Shown here in pieces: positions 23,021 through 34,068 of a stretch of DNA of 64,000 nucleotides. The first letter of the stretch is position 1. Every line of letters starts with the position of its first letter. Source of the stretch: Byssothecium circinans. Its lineage: Eukaryota; Ascomycota; Dothideomycetes; Pleosporales; Massarinaceae. The translations under genes and the position numbers were made by a program. The stretch lies in NCBI GenBank assembly GCA_010015675.1, contig ML976996.1, positions 618,282 to 682,281 of the forward strand. Direction: 5' to 3'. The notes under the pieces were generated by a model that searched no databases, was not told the origin of the DNA, and worked only from the letters and a program-made list of their open reading frames with translations.

Positions 23021-23476
23021 TCAATCTGCAACGTACTGCGCGCCTTCAATATCCACCGTCGCATCAATATTCTTCATCAGGGTCTCAGGGTCGGACCAAT
23101 ACTGACCAGTATCACAACTGCTGCTCTCCAATGAACATCTGCGTAACGCTGCTCGCTGCTTCACAGCCCAGTAGTCACCAATCGAAATAGCGATGATGGG
23201 TGCCAGGAAGATATCAAGACATGCCATGAAGTCAGAAGTCTAAGAGGCTGGTGCTGGCGGCGCTCGTCACCATCTTCCACGACACCACGACCCACCCACT
23301 GATGAATGTTGCGATGACGGCTGCCCTTCGTAGATTAGGGAAGAGCGACGCCATCTACCTATGTAGTTTGATGCTGAGACCATGTTCGCGGAGACATTGA
23401 CATCCATTAAAGGTGCTATCTCGTAGAGAACTTGACAAAAGGGAAAATCTCCAACGATGAGTCGAGTTCTCCGCAA
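23021..23476 (-). pseudogene. Decayed NCS1-family (uracil/allantoin-type) permease, C-terminal part
   Basis: Three minus-strand pieces in different frames line up with the end of an NCS1 nucleobase transporter. The first is VNVSANMVSASNYI (transmembrane helix 8 region). The second is MASLFPNLRRAAVIATFISG and WVVVSWKM, in another frame. The third is IFLAPIIAISIGDYWAVKQR, the helix 10/cytosolic loop motif. Frame changes occur near 23360 and near 23230-23240. The first 300 or more codons of a normal permease (about 500 aa) are missing. Live relatives import uracil, allantoin or thiamine by proton symport. This copy cannot make such a protein. Confidence 0.7.
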
Positions 23477-23719
23477 CTTTACGTTAAAATCCCGGCTCCC
23501 TTTCCCATTGCATCAATGAGTAACAGATTAAAAAAGAGTGAGAACACACGTCATCGATTCGCATTATAAACCCTTCTAAAAGGATGAAAGCATACCCGCC
23601 CTGTTATCCTTTCGCAATACATGGAATTCCGTCTACATCCGGGAAGGGTATCAGCTAAAAAAAAGAAATTCATCTCCCACCTTTGACCTCCATGTGCCAA
23701 CTCCAAGCTTCCACAGCCT

Positions 23720-24569
23720 TTAGGATAGCTTCTCCACCCATTTGAGACTCTCATCATCCTTTCCAATAACCTCCACACCCGCCTTCTCATACTCCTTCAG
23801 CACTTCCTCCATACACGACGGGTCCACTGCCTTAGTCGCCTCCCCAATAACCCTCGTCTTGAACCCCTCCTTCACCGCATCAAGCGCCGTATACCTCACG
23901 CAATAATCCGCCGCCAGCCCCGCAACAAAAACATCCGTCACGTGCTTATCACGCAGCAACTTCGCCAACCTACTGCGACTCACACAAGGACTCTGGAACG
24001 GATCCGCAAACGCAGAGTACATTTCCACACGCTTGTCGGTCCCTTTTTCTACAATCTCGTCCACCTTGTCCACATGCAGTTCTGGGAGCAACTTGCTTCC
24101 GTCGGTTCCCTGGACACAGTGGTCGGGCCAGAGGCGCGTTCGTTCGGATTCGGAGGGGTTTAGGGGGTTGGTGATGGTGATGAAGGATTCGAAGGGCTTG
24201 TTGTTGGGGGGTGGGTGGTTCGAGGCGAAGGATATGTGATCTTGCGGGTGGAAGTCTTTTGTTGCGACTTTGAGGGGGAAGGGGAGGGTGAGGAGCGCGT
24301 TGAGGAGGGGGACGATGGTGCGGCCGTCGGTTACTGCTAGGGAGCCCTTCTGTAGATTTTGTTACTATTGGGATTTGGCAGTGGTAGCTTTGGTGTCCCG
24401 GTTGAGGCCTGGCGACCCTTTACTACTTGAAGTATAGAGAAGCGATGCCAAACTTCTGCTCCATGAGTGTATAGAGTAGGGCGCATCGGTAAAAGTATAT
24501 AGAATTGCTTACAGGCGGGCAAAAATCTTCCTGGACGTCGACAATGACGAGTGCGGGGACGAAGGCCAT
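23720..24569 (-). CDS. PNC1: Nicotinamidase (isochorismatase-like hydrolase)
   Basis: Exons 24513-24569 and 23720-24349 give about 228 aa across a 163-nt intron (GTAAGC donor, CTACAG acceptor). The enzyme hydrolyses nicotinamide to nicotinate in the NAD salvage pathway, which also relieves nicotinamide inhibition of sirtuins. Catalytic residues are visible: D11 (VIVDVQEDF), K121 (VEKGTD) and nucleophile C169 (AADYCVRYTALDA). Metal ligands D51 and H53 lie in KDFHPQDH. The spacing closely follows yeast Pnc1. LWPDHCVQGT is also typical. The gene is transcribed divergently from COX4, whose start lies 400 bp away. It appears intact. Confidence 0.93.
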
Positions 24570-24969
24570 GGTGATAGTATGGGGGAGGAGTGAGTGGAGG
24601 GGTGTGGTGGATGGTATGTGATGGACAGACGAGGGGAGTCATATAGCAGGCGCGTAACCGTTCATGAGCCCACCTTTTGTCGTCGTTTCTGCGGCACGTT
24701 CTCGGATCCATCTACCGTACTAGCTACAAGTAGCTCGCGGTCTCGAGGTCCAGCTGTGGATATACGCGCCATCTGACAGGCTGACACCTAGACCACCGCC
24801 GCGTTGTCATGCAGCTCGTCACTGTGGCTGTGGGTGTGGCTTAAGCAAACGCAGCTGCTGACTCATCCGCCAAGAGCTCATGCGATGATTGAACCACCAA
24901 ATCCACCGTCTATCTGCAAACCACCGCTGCAGCCCACACCACCACCTCTCCACTCCAATTGCGCCCGCC
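24570..24969. promoter_or_regulatory. Shared divergent promoter of nicotinamidase and COX4
   Basis: These 400 bp separate two ATGs that face away from each other, so both promoters must lie here. A CCAAT box is visible at about 24955-24959, but it is only some 10 bp from the COX4 ATG and so more likely in the leader than a true HAP-complex site. No clear TATA box is seen. Confidence 0.5.
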
Positions 24970-25901
24970 ATGTTCGTCTCGCGCTCTGCCATTGCCGTCG
25001 CCAGGCGAGCTGCCCCCCGCGCCCTTGCCCGCCGCACCTTCACCACCTCCTTCGTCCACCGTAAGTCGCTCAAGCAGGGGAGGAGCTATCGTACGATCCG
25101 AATCGCGACGCTGACCATCGATTGCAGGCGATTCGACCGAGAAGCCCACGTCGGGACAGCCGAAGAGTCTGGTGGAGGGGTACAAGAAGCTTGATGGTAT
25201 GTCAATGCCGCGGTTCCTGCTGCCGTACCCGTGTTGCCGAGCTTGGAGCCGGGTCCACTGGTAGAGCTTGAGAGGGGCGCATTGGGAGCTCAATTGCTAA
25301 TGTAAGGCTGCGTATAGAGATCAAGTCTGAAGCCGATCTTTTCGGGCCTGGTGCGAAGCCCGGTACCGTGCCTACCGACCTCGAACAAGCTACCGGTCTG
25401 GAACGTCTTGAAATTTTGGGAAAGACGCAGGGCGTTGATATCTTCGATATGAAGCCGCTCGATGCCAGCCGTCTTGGTACGTCACCTACTATATGGTCTT
25501 GCTTAGGAGGGGAATTAAGGACGGAAGAATGGTATTCGAAGGAATGATGGCTGATGGAATATAGGCACTCTCGAGGACCCTATCGTTGTCAACTCTGCCG
25601 GCAACGAGCAGTACGTCGGCTGCACTGGCTACCCAGCCGACTCTCACAACGTCCTCTGGATCACCCTGACCCGCGAGGAACCTGTCAGCCGCTGCATGGA
25701 GTGCGGCTCCGCGTACAAGATGCACTACGTCGGTCCCCCCGATGACCCGCACGCACACGACCACGGCCACGGCCACCATGGTACGCTCCTGCTTTCACAC
25801 TATTTGGCAGAATGTCGTTTTATTAATGAATTGTAGAGAACCCATACCCCAGGCCGAAGAACATGTCCGATTTCATCAAGGCGGATTACTTGAACGCGTA
25901 A
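24970..25901 (+). CDS. COX4: Cytochrome c oxidase subunit 4 (mammalian COX5B homologue)
   Basis: Five exons: 24970-25060, 25128-25196, 25318-25476, 25565-25780 and 25837-25901; 199 aa, every junction in phase 1. The N-terminus (SRSAIAVARRAAPRALARRT) is an amphipathic Arg/Ala/Ser mitochondrial presequence. Conserved blocks are LFGPGAKPGTVPTDLEQATG, GTLEDPIVV and the zinc-site region with CTGYP and CMECGSAYKM. The subunit sits on the matrix side of complex IV. A His-rich HDHGHGHH stretch near the C-terminus is a fungal extension and could bind metal (inference). Five small exons for 199 codons is intron-dense for this region. Confidence 0.95.
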
Positions 25902-26091
25902 AGGTCAAATTTGATGTGTATCTATACAGTCATGCAGTAGATTTCCCTTTGTCACCTCCACTGCATCATTGTAGTATATTCGAATGGAGGTCTCTTTTTA
26001 TTCGTGAGGTTCATGAGGTTCGTCCTCTTCGTATATGGATACTGTGCCCAGAATGCCATGACATGTACTTCAAAAGTCGGACTGCCATCCC

Positions 26092-26700
26092 TTACGTCCC
26101 CTTCAACGTCATAATCCCCATAATCACACTTTCCATCTCCCTCCTCTCATCCTTACCCTCCCCATTAACAACCCCCTTCGCTCCTTTCTTCCCCTTCCCC
26201 CCATCGCTCAACTTGTAGATCTTTTTGATCTTACCCAAATCCGCCCACATGTCCAACTCCCCGCTCTCCTCCCCAATCTCCACGGCCTCCCCCTCCACCA
26301 CCTCAGCCAAATGCCTCCCCACACTCTCCCGCGTGACCCCCTCCCCCAGCGAAATCTTGACCGCAATCATCTCTGTCGTCGTCTCACTGATGCCGAACTT
26401 GCGATACGCTTCGCCGATGTTGTTGTTCGGATGGAGACGGAAGACGAGTTCGGAATGCGGTGTGCGTGTTTTCAGGGTATTGGTGAGGTGGGCCTGGATT
26501 GCTAGGGCGGCGGAGAGGTAGAGTGGGAGAGGAGAGAGGATCATGGTGGCGTCGAGGAAGGCGTAGTCGAAGCTGGGGTTTGAGGAGAGGAGTTGGGATT
26601 TTAGGAATGAGGCGTTTTTAAGGTTTTTGAAGAGAGTGATGTGCAGGGGGTGGTGGGGGTAGTGGGGGAGTGTTATTGTGCGGGTGTGGGTGGGTGCCAT
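26092..26700 (-). CDS. CGI121: EKC/KEOPS complex subunit Cgi121
   Basis: A single exon of 202 aa; human TPRKB is about 175 aa and yeast Cgi121 about 181 aa. Family blocks: FDYAFLDATMILSPLPLYLSAALAIQ in pieces, ELVFRLHPNNNIGEAYRKFG, then SETTTEMIAVKI. Cgi121 binds Bud32 and tRNA within KEOPS, which makes the t6A37 modification of ANN-decoding tRNAs, and has been linked to telomere upkeep. A charged Lys/Gly/Glu insert (about residues 165-190, GGKGKKGAKG) lengthens the C-terminal part. The gene converges on COX4, leaving only 190 bp between the two stop codons. Confidence 0.9.
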   Translation of the reverse strand: MAPTHTRTITLPHYPHHPLHITLFKNLKNASFLKSQLLSSNPSFDYAFLDATMILSPLPLYLSAALAIQAHLTNTLKTRTPHSELVFRLHPNNNIGEAYRKFGISETTTEMIAVKISLGEGVTRESVGRHLAEVVEGEAVEIGEESGELDMWADLGKIKKIYKLSDGGKGKKGAKGVVNGEGKDERREMESVIMGIMTLKGT

Positions 26701-27508
26701 TGCTAAGGCCTTGGTTGGTTGATGATGGGTTTGGTTGAGATGGGGGTTTCTTTGTGGGACGGCGATGTCTCAGATGTAACTCCCTGCGGTTGGGTACCTA
26801 GGTAGGTGGGTAGGACGATGACTGTGTTGGGTGGTGCGCAACCCTCGTATGTCGATTGGTCGGAGACGAGAATGGGGTACTCAGGATATGGGATTTTAGT
26901 ACGCCGATAATTTAGAGGCGATGGGTCGATTTAGGGCGTTTGAAGAAATGCTCGCCAATATACATAGGTCCAATTCATCGGGGTGACCGCTTCGGGTGTA
27001 GTGATTTCCAAACGGGGAAGCGACTTGGCATGGCGCCCGGTCCAGCAGTTCACTGTGAAAAGAAGGTTGAAGTTTATGACGCGGTAAGCTCGGGCATTCA
27101 GGTGCGGTGATACGGTTCTTGAGAACTAGAATTGTCAATGAATCGCGACTTGGTCGTAGTGGTCGTCGCTCAGCTGGTTCTGCTGCACGTTGTCCGTATC
27201 GGAAAATTGCATGGTGGCAGTGACAGCTGAAATACCCCGTGACAATGAACGGGACGGGACAGCCAGCAGGTTGCAACAATCTCCAATCCCACTCAACCCG
27301 CATCCACTCCTCCAGCACGCTTCCTCGGCGGTCCGGCGTGGCCCGACTGCAATGAAGGCCCACTGACACGCTGACACCCCGACACGTCAACGCATCGGCC
27401 CCGACTCTGCGGTCCTGGGTCTGGTGCGGCGGGTGACTGCAGCGGCTTCTTCCACGGCGATTCCCACACCGAGCGTGCAAGTGTCAGAGTCGCACCATAA
27501 CACATAAC
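26701..27508. promoter_or_regulatory. Divergent promoter region of CGI121 and the Zn2Cys6 regulator
   Basis: No gene is supported in these 808 bp. The palindrome TACCTAGGTA lies at 26795-26804, inside GGTACCTAGGTA. The same 12-mer occurs again past the regulator's stop at about 30855-30866. Confidence 0.4.
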
Positions 27509-30436
27509 ATGGGGCCGAAGAGGCCGTCCGGGGGTGACCTCAATCTGCCTCACCAGCCCATAAAACTGCCCAAGATCGAGCAGCCGGGCAGCATTGGGGT
27601 CGCGCAGAGCCCGCCATTGTCGACACCGCAGCTGCTGCAGCGCGCCCCGAATAGCGACTTCTCGGGCTCTGTCAAGAAGAAGCTCGCCAACTCGTCGCGG
27701 ACGGGCCAGGCGTGCGATCGGTGCAAGGTACGCCGCCAAAGTCACTATCGTCACCGCAAAAGTGAAGCCATCGCGTCGCATGCGGTTTGAGACGTGCTGG
27801 ACGCGCTGGATGCCGATGCGACGCGATTGCTGCTATTCATCCCAACCGCCCACTGACGCGCCCTAGGTTCGAAAGATACGATGCGACCCACGACCCGAGG
27901 GCTGCTCGCCCTGCGCCCAAAACCGCACACCATGCAAGACCACCGACCGCATCACGGGCCGCGCGACGACGCGAGGGCACGCAGAGGCCATGGAGGGCGA
28001 GAATGCCTATCTGCGTGCCCAAATCGCTGACCTCCAAGCCCAGTTGAAAGAGATGGGCGTTGAACCGCGTGCGACTCCCTACGACAACATCGCTCCTCCT
28101 CCGCACACCTCGCAGTGGGCAAATACGAATGCTGGAAACGACTGGGGCGAGGAATCGCAACGTCGCGAAAGCATTTCTCCCATGCCCAGCTATGCGCCGG
28201 CGAGCGGGCTGGAGAACAACAGGCCGCTACCGCAATTCAAGCACGCCTCGTTCGGTGACAACTATCTTGGAGTGTCGTCTGCCGACTCGCTCCTTAGTAA
28301 TATCAAGGGGACGTCGTTGTCGGTCTTCGGGCATGAGATTGACATCACCGACTTCATCGACGACGATCAGTATGAGAATTCGACCATGTCGTATAATCAC
28401 TTCATACGAATCGCTATGAACGAGCAGCTCGTCGATCCGGTGCCGCTACCCGAGTACCACGAGTTGAGCGAGTATTGCAAAATCTATCTTCGCTCGCTGA
28501 ATCCATATGTGATGCTTGTTGACAAGCGTGAGCTCATGAATCTTGTAAGACTGCGTGCGAAATATAGGAAGACGTGCTGACCGTGTATAGGTCTGGTGTA
28601 TTGGAAATGATCCACACTTCAAGCCCACTGCCGCCCAAACCGTGTGCATCCACATGGTGCTGGCAACGTTGAAGCATCAGATATCTGTTCGCAACGGCCA
28701 GTCCTCGATACATGAAGCGAATAGGCACTATACTTATGCCCTGAGCTTCTACAAGGACCTGCTACTTTCGCACACCTGGCAGGACGTGCAAGCTCTCGCC
28801 TTGATCAGTCAACACCTGCGCAACTTTCCCAAGCCAGGAGCCGCATGGTACATGATGTCGACCACCTTTACGCTTGCCATCGAACTTGGGTTTCACCGCT
28901 CACACAAAGCTTGGGCAGACTCTGGCGGCAAGATGGATAAGCTCGAAATCGAGATGCGGAAACGTATCTTCTGGGTCATGCATGCGCTGGGTACAAATCT
29001 GAGTGGTAAACTTGGCCGTCCGATGCCTATAAATCTAGACGAGGTTGATGTGGAATTTCCGGAGCCCGTTGACGACACGTTGCCGGGAGAAGATGTCAAC
29101 GGGACTCCATTCAGGAAATGCTCATTCCAGATCGGCATACAGATTGCCAAGTTCACAGTCTGCTTGTCGAAGCTATATGGACAGCTGTACTCGTTGAATC
29201 GCACGGCAAGCTCTTATAATGAGACGATAAGAAGACTGGATGCCGGACTTCGCCAGTGGAAGGAGGAACAGCCATGGGAACTGCAAGATCCGGCTCGAGC
29301 AACCCGCGATGACTTCGTCTTTTCTCTGTTCCTAGAATACTGGTACCATGAGTATATCCTGCTTCTGCATCATCCGGCCGTGTGTCGGTCGAGAGATCCT
29401 GAGGTGGTTAATGCCAATATGGATCGATGCCTAGCCGCTTCGCAGAAGATGCTGCACACGTGTAATGAGCTGAGGAAGTTGCGGAGCTTGGATATTCCCT
29501 GGATCAACGCGGTCGTATACATTGCTGCTATGTTTACCACACTGTTTATATACTTCCAGAGGAGAGACCAGATGTTTGCGGTGGACATGAACAAATTGAG
29601 GGGCGACATGGACCAGTGGGTCGATGTGATGGGGGATTGGGGACAACTTCTCGGTAAGCGAACGTGCGCAAGCATAGATATCATGGCTAATTCGATCAAT
29701 AGGTTCCGGCGACAAGCTGAAGAATGCGATTCACTCGATTGTAGAGCGCTCACTCAGCAGTATCAACGAGGCCATCTTCAAGCGAACTGCAAGCCAGTCC
29801 CTCGCTCAAGTCGCCTTGCAAGGCCCTCCAGAAACCCCAGCTCCGCCGGTGTACAGTAACGGGAACCACCAGTCCCAATACCCTAACCTCACGAATGCCT
29901 CATCCGAGCCTGGCATTCCTCCCCCTAGCCAACCCTATCCCGCGGGTGCAACTTACGCCTATAACAACGGCACAACAAACTCTGCACCCCAACCATCACC
30001 GAGCGGTTACGAGCAACACTCTTACCCAAGCAATCAAGATCCCGCCATGGCACCATCGCACGCCGCCGCTCTCCAAGCCGCCACGTCCTCCGCCGCAGCT
30101 CCTCCTCCCCGACCAGAAGACTCATACGCCTACGCCAACACACAGGTCGCTACAAACGGCCATCAACACACCTACCCGGTCAATGGCGTGAGTCCCGAAG
30201 ATTGGATCCATTTCACACGAACATATATGCATCAACAGGCGCCGCAGGGCGAGTATCTCAACACCGCGACAACACTCATGGCGTTGGGCGGGAGAGAAGG
30301 CGCTACTCAGGGCAACGGGAATGAGGGTACTAGTGAAGGTAGTGTAAATGTTATGCAGGGACAAGCCCCAGCGCAGAGTGCAATGCAGTGGCCCGGTGTG
30401 CAATTCGGGATGCCGTCGAATGGACATGTAGCCTAG
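27509..30436 (+). CDS. Zn(II)2Cys6 fungal transcription factor
   Basis: Exons 27509-27727, 27867-28544, 28591-29653 and 29703-30436 give about 897 aa. The first intron (139 nt) cuts the zinc cluster between CDRCK and VRKIRC. The joined motif is C-x2-C-x6-C-x6-C-x2-C-x6-C, a complete binuclear cluster for binding DNA. A short coiled coil follows (AYLRAQIADLQAQLKEM), as in dimerising Gal4-type factors. The middle-homology Fungal_trans region is visible: YALSFYKDLL, ELGFHRSHKAW, EMRKRIFWVMHALG, GRPMPINLDEVDVEFPEP. The C-terminal 230 residues are Pro/Gln/Ser/Ala-rich, like an activation domain. The target genes cannot be told from sequence. The neighbouring S28 peptidase is a candidate only by position. 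Confidence 0.92.
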
Positions 30437-32051
30437 TAGGAGGGCAGCGGTACTCGGTATGCTTCGGCAGTCTTTCCTTGAGCGCGGCACGAACGGGTGG
30501 CATATATATCGGCGTCGCCTTGATGAGTGTGTTCGATTATGCAAGAGGTCGGAATTCTAAACATTTTCTGCGTTTTCTCTTTCTTTTCATTTTCTTTTTG
30601 GAATGTAGGAGGTCCAGGGACCTGTGAACTGGCTGGTCCTGTGGGATTGCGGCAGTGAGGATCAAGCCTGCGTCTGGTTGGCGATCCATTCGTAGGTATT
30701 GTTGTATGATATCTAGGCACTATATCTAGAACGACACAGGGCCAGGACGTTTGTGCGTGTCATAGTCATTATGTATATGCCTAGGTATCGTATAGCATGT
30801 GTGTGTGTATGTAGTAGAATGAAGCGCAAACAGAATACATTGCACATGCCACATGGTACCTAGGTATTTACCCAGCCCTACCCTACCATAGTATATCTAT
30901 ATCAAATAAACGGGAGACCTAGCCGAAAATAGAATAGTGCTAGTCCACCACACCACACCACACCCAGCAGGTATGACTTCCCCTCCTTTCTCGTGTGTGG
31001 TTGTGGTTGATGCGAAGAGGTTGCGGTGGTGGGATTGTTCCACGGTCTCGCGAGGTTACTAGCTTATACAGGTAGGCAGTTGTTGGATGGATGACGTGGT
31101 CGGGGTACGTGCATGTACAGTACAGTGCAGTAGAGTACAGTATGGATGCGAAGTTCCGAGTCGGGATATCTGGCAGGGAATCCGTGCTGTCGGTATAGTA
31201 TATATACACGTCCTGAGGCCGGGTAAAAGTGAAAAGTGCGGAAGATGTGAGATCAGCCTCACCCATACGGTCATCGGCCATAATCGAAAAGAGATCGCGC
31301 CGTGTCGTGCCGTGTCGTGGAGTCGGTGGCTTTTTGGGAAGGTGGTACAGTACAGCACAGAACTGTACAAAACCATTATTCTCTGGCTGTGCTCGCCTCA
31401 CCTGTAGTGCTCGCTGCTTCCAGCATTGCATCGCACGAAAGATTCTAGGAGGGCTAGGGAGTATACATGGACATACGTGGCGGATAAGCTGAGACTTGGT
31501 GGATGTATGTGATAGGCCCGTCGATCGGTTCGGTACTATGGGGTCTCTGGAGGTAGGGAGGGGGTGTTTGCTACGCGGGTGTGTTGGGGGTGGGTTAGAT
31601 TGGAGAGGTGCACGTGGGTGGGATGGGGTATATATGGATGTGGTCTGGGAGGTAGGGGGCGGCGTGTGTGTGTTTGTGCTGAGTGTTCGAGATTGATTTT
31701 CACGATTTTCTGCTGTTATTTTCTTCGGCGTGTCTGTCACTGTGGGAGGTTTGGGAATAGGGTTTGTAGCACGCACGACTGAGTGAGGGGTTTGTGGAGG
31801 CCTGGAGGGTTTGTGAAGGTTTGAGTGGTTTGGAAAGGTCTGAGGGGTTTGTCGAGGTCTTCGTGATTTGTCAAGTTCCTTCGTGGTTAGATTGGGAAGA
31901 CGACTTTTACTAAAAAGGATAGGAGAAGGTGTTGGAGGTCTTTGGGACGCACGACTGTATTTTTCTTTTCCTTCTGGACCTCGATTCGGCTACCAGCAAC
32001 CGACCTTATTCTTCGCCAGGCACACCACGCTACCATCAAGGTCTAGTCAAC
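30437..32051. other. Intergenic: regulator 3' region and S28 peptidase promoter
   Basis: No gene is supported. Contents: the GGTACCTAGGTA copy at about 30855-30866, clusters of TACAGTA-type words at 31115-31145 and 31345-31370, and a 19-20-bp tandem repeat at 31785-31882. A 278-codon minus-strand frame (30940-31776) is Pro/Thr-rich and was rejected. Confidence 0.45.
31785..31882. repeat. Five imperfect 19-20-bp tandem repeats
   Basis: Units begin at about 31785, 31805, 31825, 31844 and 31863, with the pattern GNGGTTTGTNNAGGTCTG and few changes between copies. They lie about 170-270 bp before the S28 peptidase ATG, so they could be in its promoter or leader. Confidence 0.7.
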
Positions 32052-34068
32052 ATGCGCTCTCCAACACTATCCACAGCATCCATACTCGCCCTCCTCAACC
32101 TCTTCCTCCCCGCCATCCATGCCTTCCACATACGAAACCTCGACCTCCTCGCCCAACTCGGCCTAAACCCCGCCGACATCCCAATCAACTCTATATCCTC
32201 CACTTCATCCCTTCTCTCCCAGCTCCCCGGACCGCCACCACCCGACCTCATCGACGCCGAGTACGTTGAACTTCCCATTGACCACTTCAGCCCCAACGAC
32301 TCCTACAGCAGCCCCGGAACCTTCCACAACCGGTTCTGGGTCCAAGACGACACGTACCTCCCCGGCGGCCCCGTCTTCCTCTTCGACATAGGCGAGGCGG
32401 ATGCTGGACCCTACGCAAACGGATACCTCACCAACAAGTACAGTTATCTCAGGCAATTAATGGAAGAATTCAGCGGTGTGGGGATCGTCTGGGAACATCG
32501 GTATTACGGGAATAGTACGCCTGGCGGCTTCGTCGATATAAATACGCCCGCGGAGAACTTCCGCTGGTTAACCACGCAGCAGAGCCTGGCAGATATTGTC
32601 GCGTTTGCAAAGATATTTAAGCGTATAAACGTCACTGAAGCACTTACGCCGGACCAGACGCCGTGGATTTTCATCGGCGGGAGTTATCCCGGTATGCGCG
32701 CTGCGTTTATGAGAGCCATGTATCCCGAGACCATCTATGCGAGTTTTGCGAGTTCGGCGCCTGTGCAGGCTGTCGTCGATATGAGTGTTTATTTCGAACC
32801 CGTCGTCCGCGGGATGAGGAAATACGGCTACGGCAACTGCGTTGAAGATATCCATGCGGACATTTTGCATATCGATAGACTTCTCGAAGACCCTAAAACT
32901 ACGGCGGCGGTGAAGATACAGTTCCTAGGCCCCGGAGCGGAGAATAATACGAATGGCGCTTTTGCCGAGGCGCTTACGGCGATTTTCTACGACTGGCAGG
33001 GTGCAGGGATGGAAAGTAGCTTGAAGAGTGTCTGTGAGCATATATCCACGGATCCTGAGACGGGAAAGAGGGCGCCGGAGGGAGGTTGGGCAGGGAGTAA
33101 GGGCGTGGAGTGGACGGTGGAGAGGTTTGCGAGTTGGTCTGGTTGGGTGGCGGTGGTTAAGGGGGTGATGAATGGGGCTACGTGTAAGGGGAGGGGAAAT
33201 GGGACTGACACGGGGAATGAGGGGAAGGGGGTGAATTGCGATTTAGGTATGAGGATGAGGAGTCCCGAGGGAATTTCTTGGATGTGGCAGTATTGCACTG
33301 AGTGGGGTGAGTTCGCGTTCTCGCTTTATCCATCCGTCTCCTTCTTTTGTGGCTCCGCTCGACGAGCTTCAACACCGCCAGCCTTAATAAGGGAGAGTTG
33401 GCAATGAGGTTAGCTTTACTGATATTCTTGGGGTTTTTGGTATAGGATTCTTCCAATCAACGAACCTGGGCCCGAACCAAATCGTCTCGAAATTCAACTC
33501 GCTAAAACACCAACAACACATCTGCCATCGACAGTTCCCAGATGCTTCGAGGGATTTACTGCCGGCGTGGCCGCGAGTTGATCGCACGAATCAGGTCTTT
33601 GGGGGTTGGGATATTAGACCTTCGAATACGTATTGGTCGGGCGGGGAGTACGTCTTTTCTTCCTGTCTTCTCTCTCTCTTTTCCCCTCTTTACCTTCATT
33701 TCCATCTCCATCTCCATCTCCATCTCCATATCCTCCCCAAAAAACCCCAACCCCTCCAACAACTCCCTCAAATGCCCAAAACATCTAACAGATCTTCCAG
33801 ATTCGACCCCTGGCGCACCCTCTCCCCCCTAACAGCCGAACCTGGCGTGCCCAGACCGCGGCCCTTCACGCAAGCGCCGAAATGCGGCGTCGATCAGGAT
33901 AAAGGCGATGTGTTTGGGTATGTGCTAAGTGATGCGCAGCATGCGTATGATTTCCGCCTCAATGAGGTGGGCGAGGGGGAGAAGAGTAGGCAGTTTTTTA
34001 GAACGGCATTGGGGAAGTGGTTGGAGTGCTTTAGGGCGGGTGGTGGGATGAGGGGTAGGGGTACGTAA
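32052..34068 (+). CDS. Secreted serine peptidase of family S28
   Basis: Exons 32052-33306, 33446-33647 and 33801-34068 give about 574 aa. The introns are 139 and 153 nt, longer than most neighbours; the second contains a CCATCT microsatellite. The signal peptide is residues 1-22 (hydrophobic ILALLNLFLPAIHA). The S28 fold shows YVELPIDHFSPNDS, the oxyanion region EHRYYGNSTP, nucleophile Ser211 in FIGGSYPGMRA, then WPRVDRTN, GGWDIRPSNTYW and the Asp region GEFDPWRTLSPL. A downstream His in SDAQHAYDF fits the triad. The family (lysosomal Pro-X carboxypeptidase/DPP2) cleaves after proline; fungal members are secreted acid prolyl peptidases. Several N-x-S/T sites suggest glycosylation. The gene looks intact. 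Confidence 0.92.
33692..33730 (+). repeat. CCATCT microsatellite inside S28 intron 2
   Basis: Four to five CCATCT hexamers in a row within the 153-nt second intron, together with a longer C/T-rich tract. Lengthening by slippage may explain the larger intron. Confidence 0.7.

Noticed and set aside
30940..31776. 278-codon minus-strand frame
   Set aside because: Pro/Thr/Ser-rich with no domain, overlapped by open frames on the plus strand, and located in promoter-like DNA. Composition bias explains the open frame.
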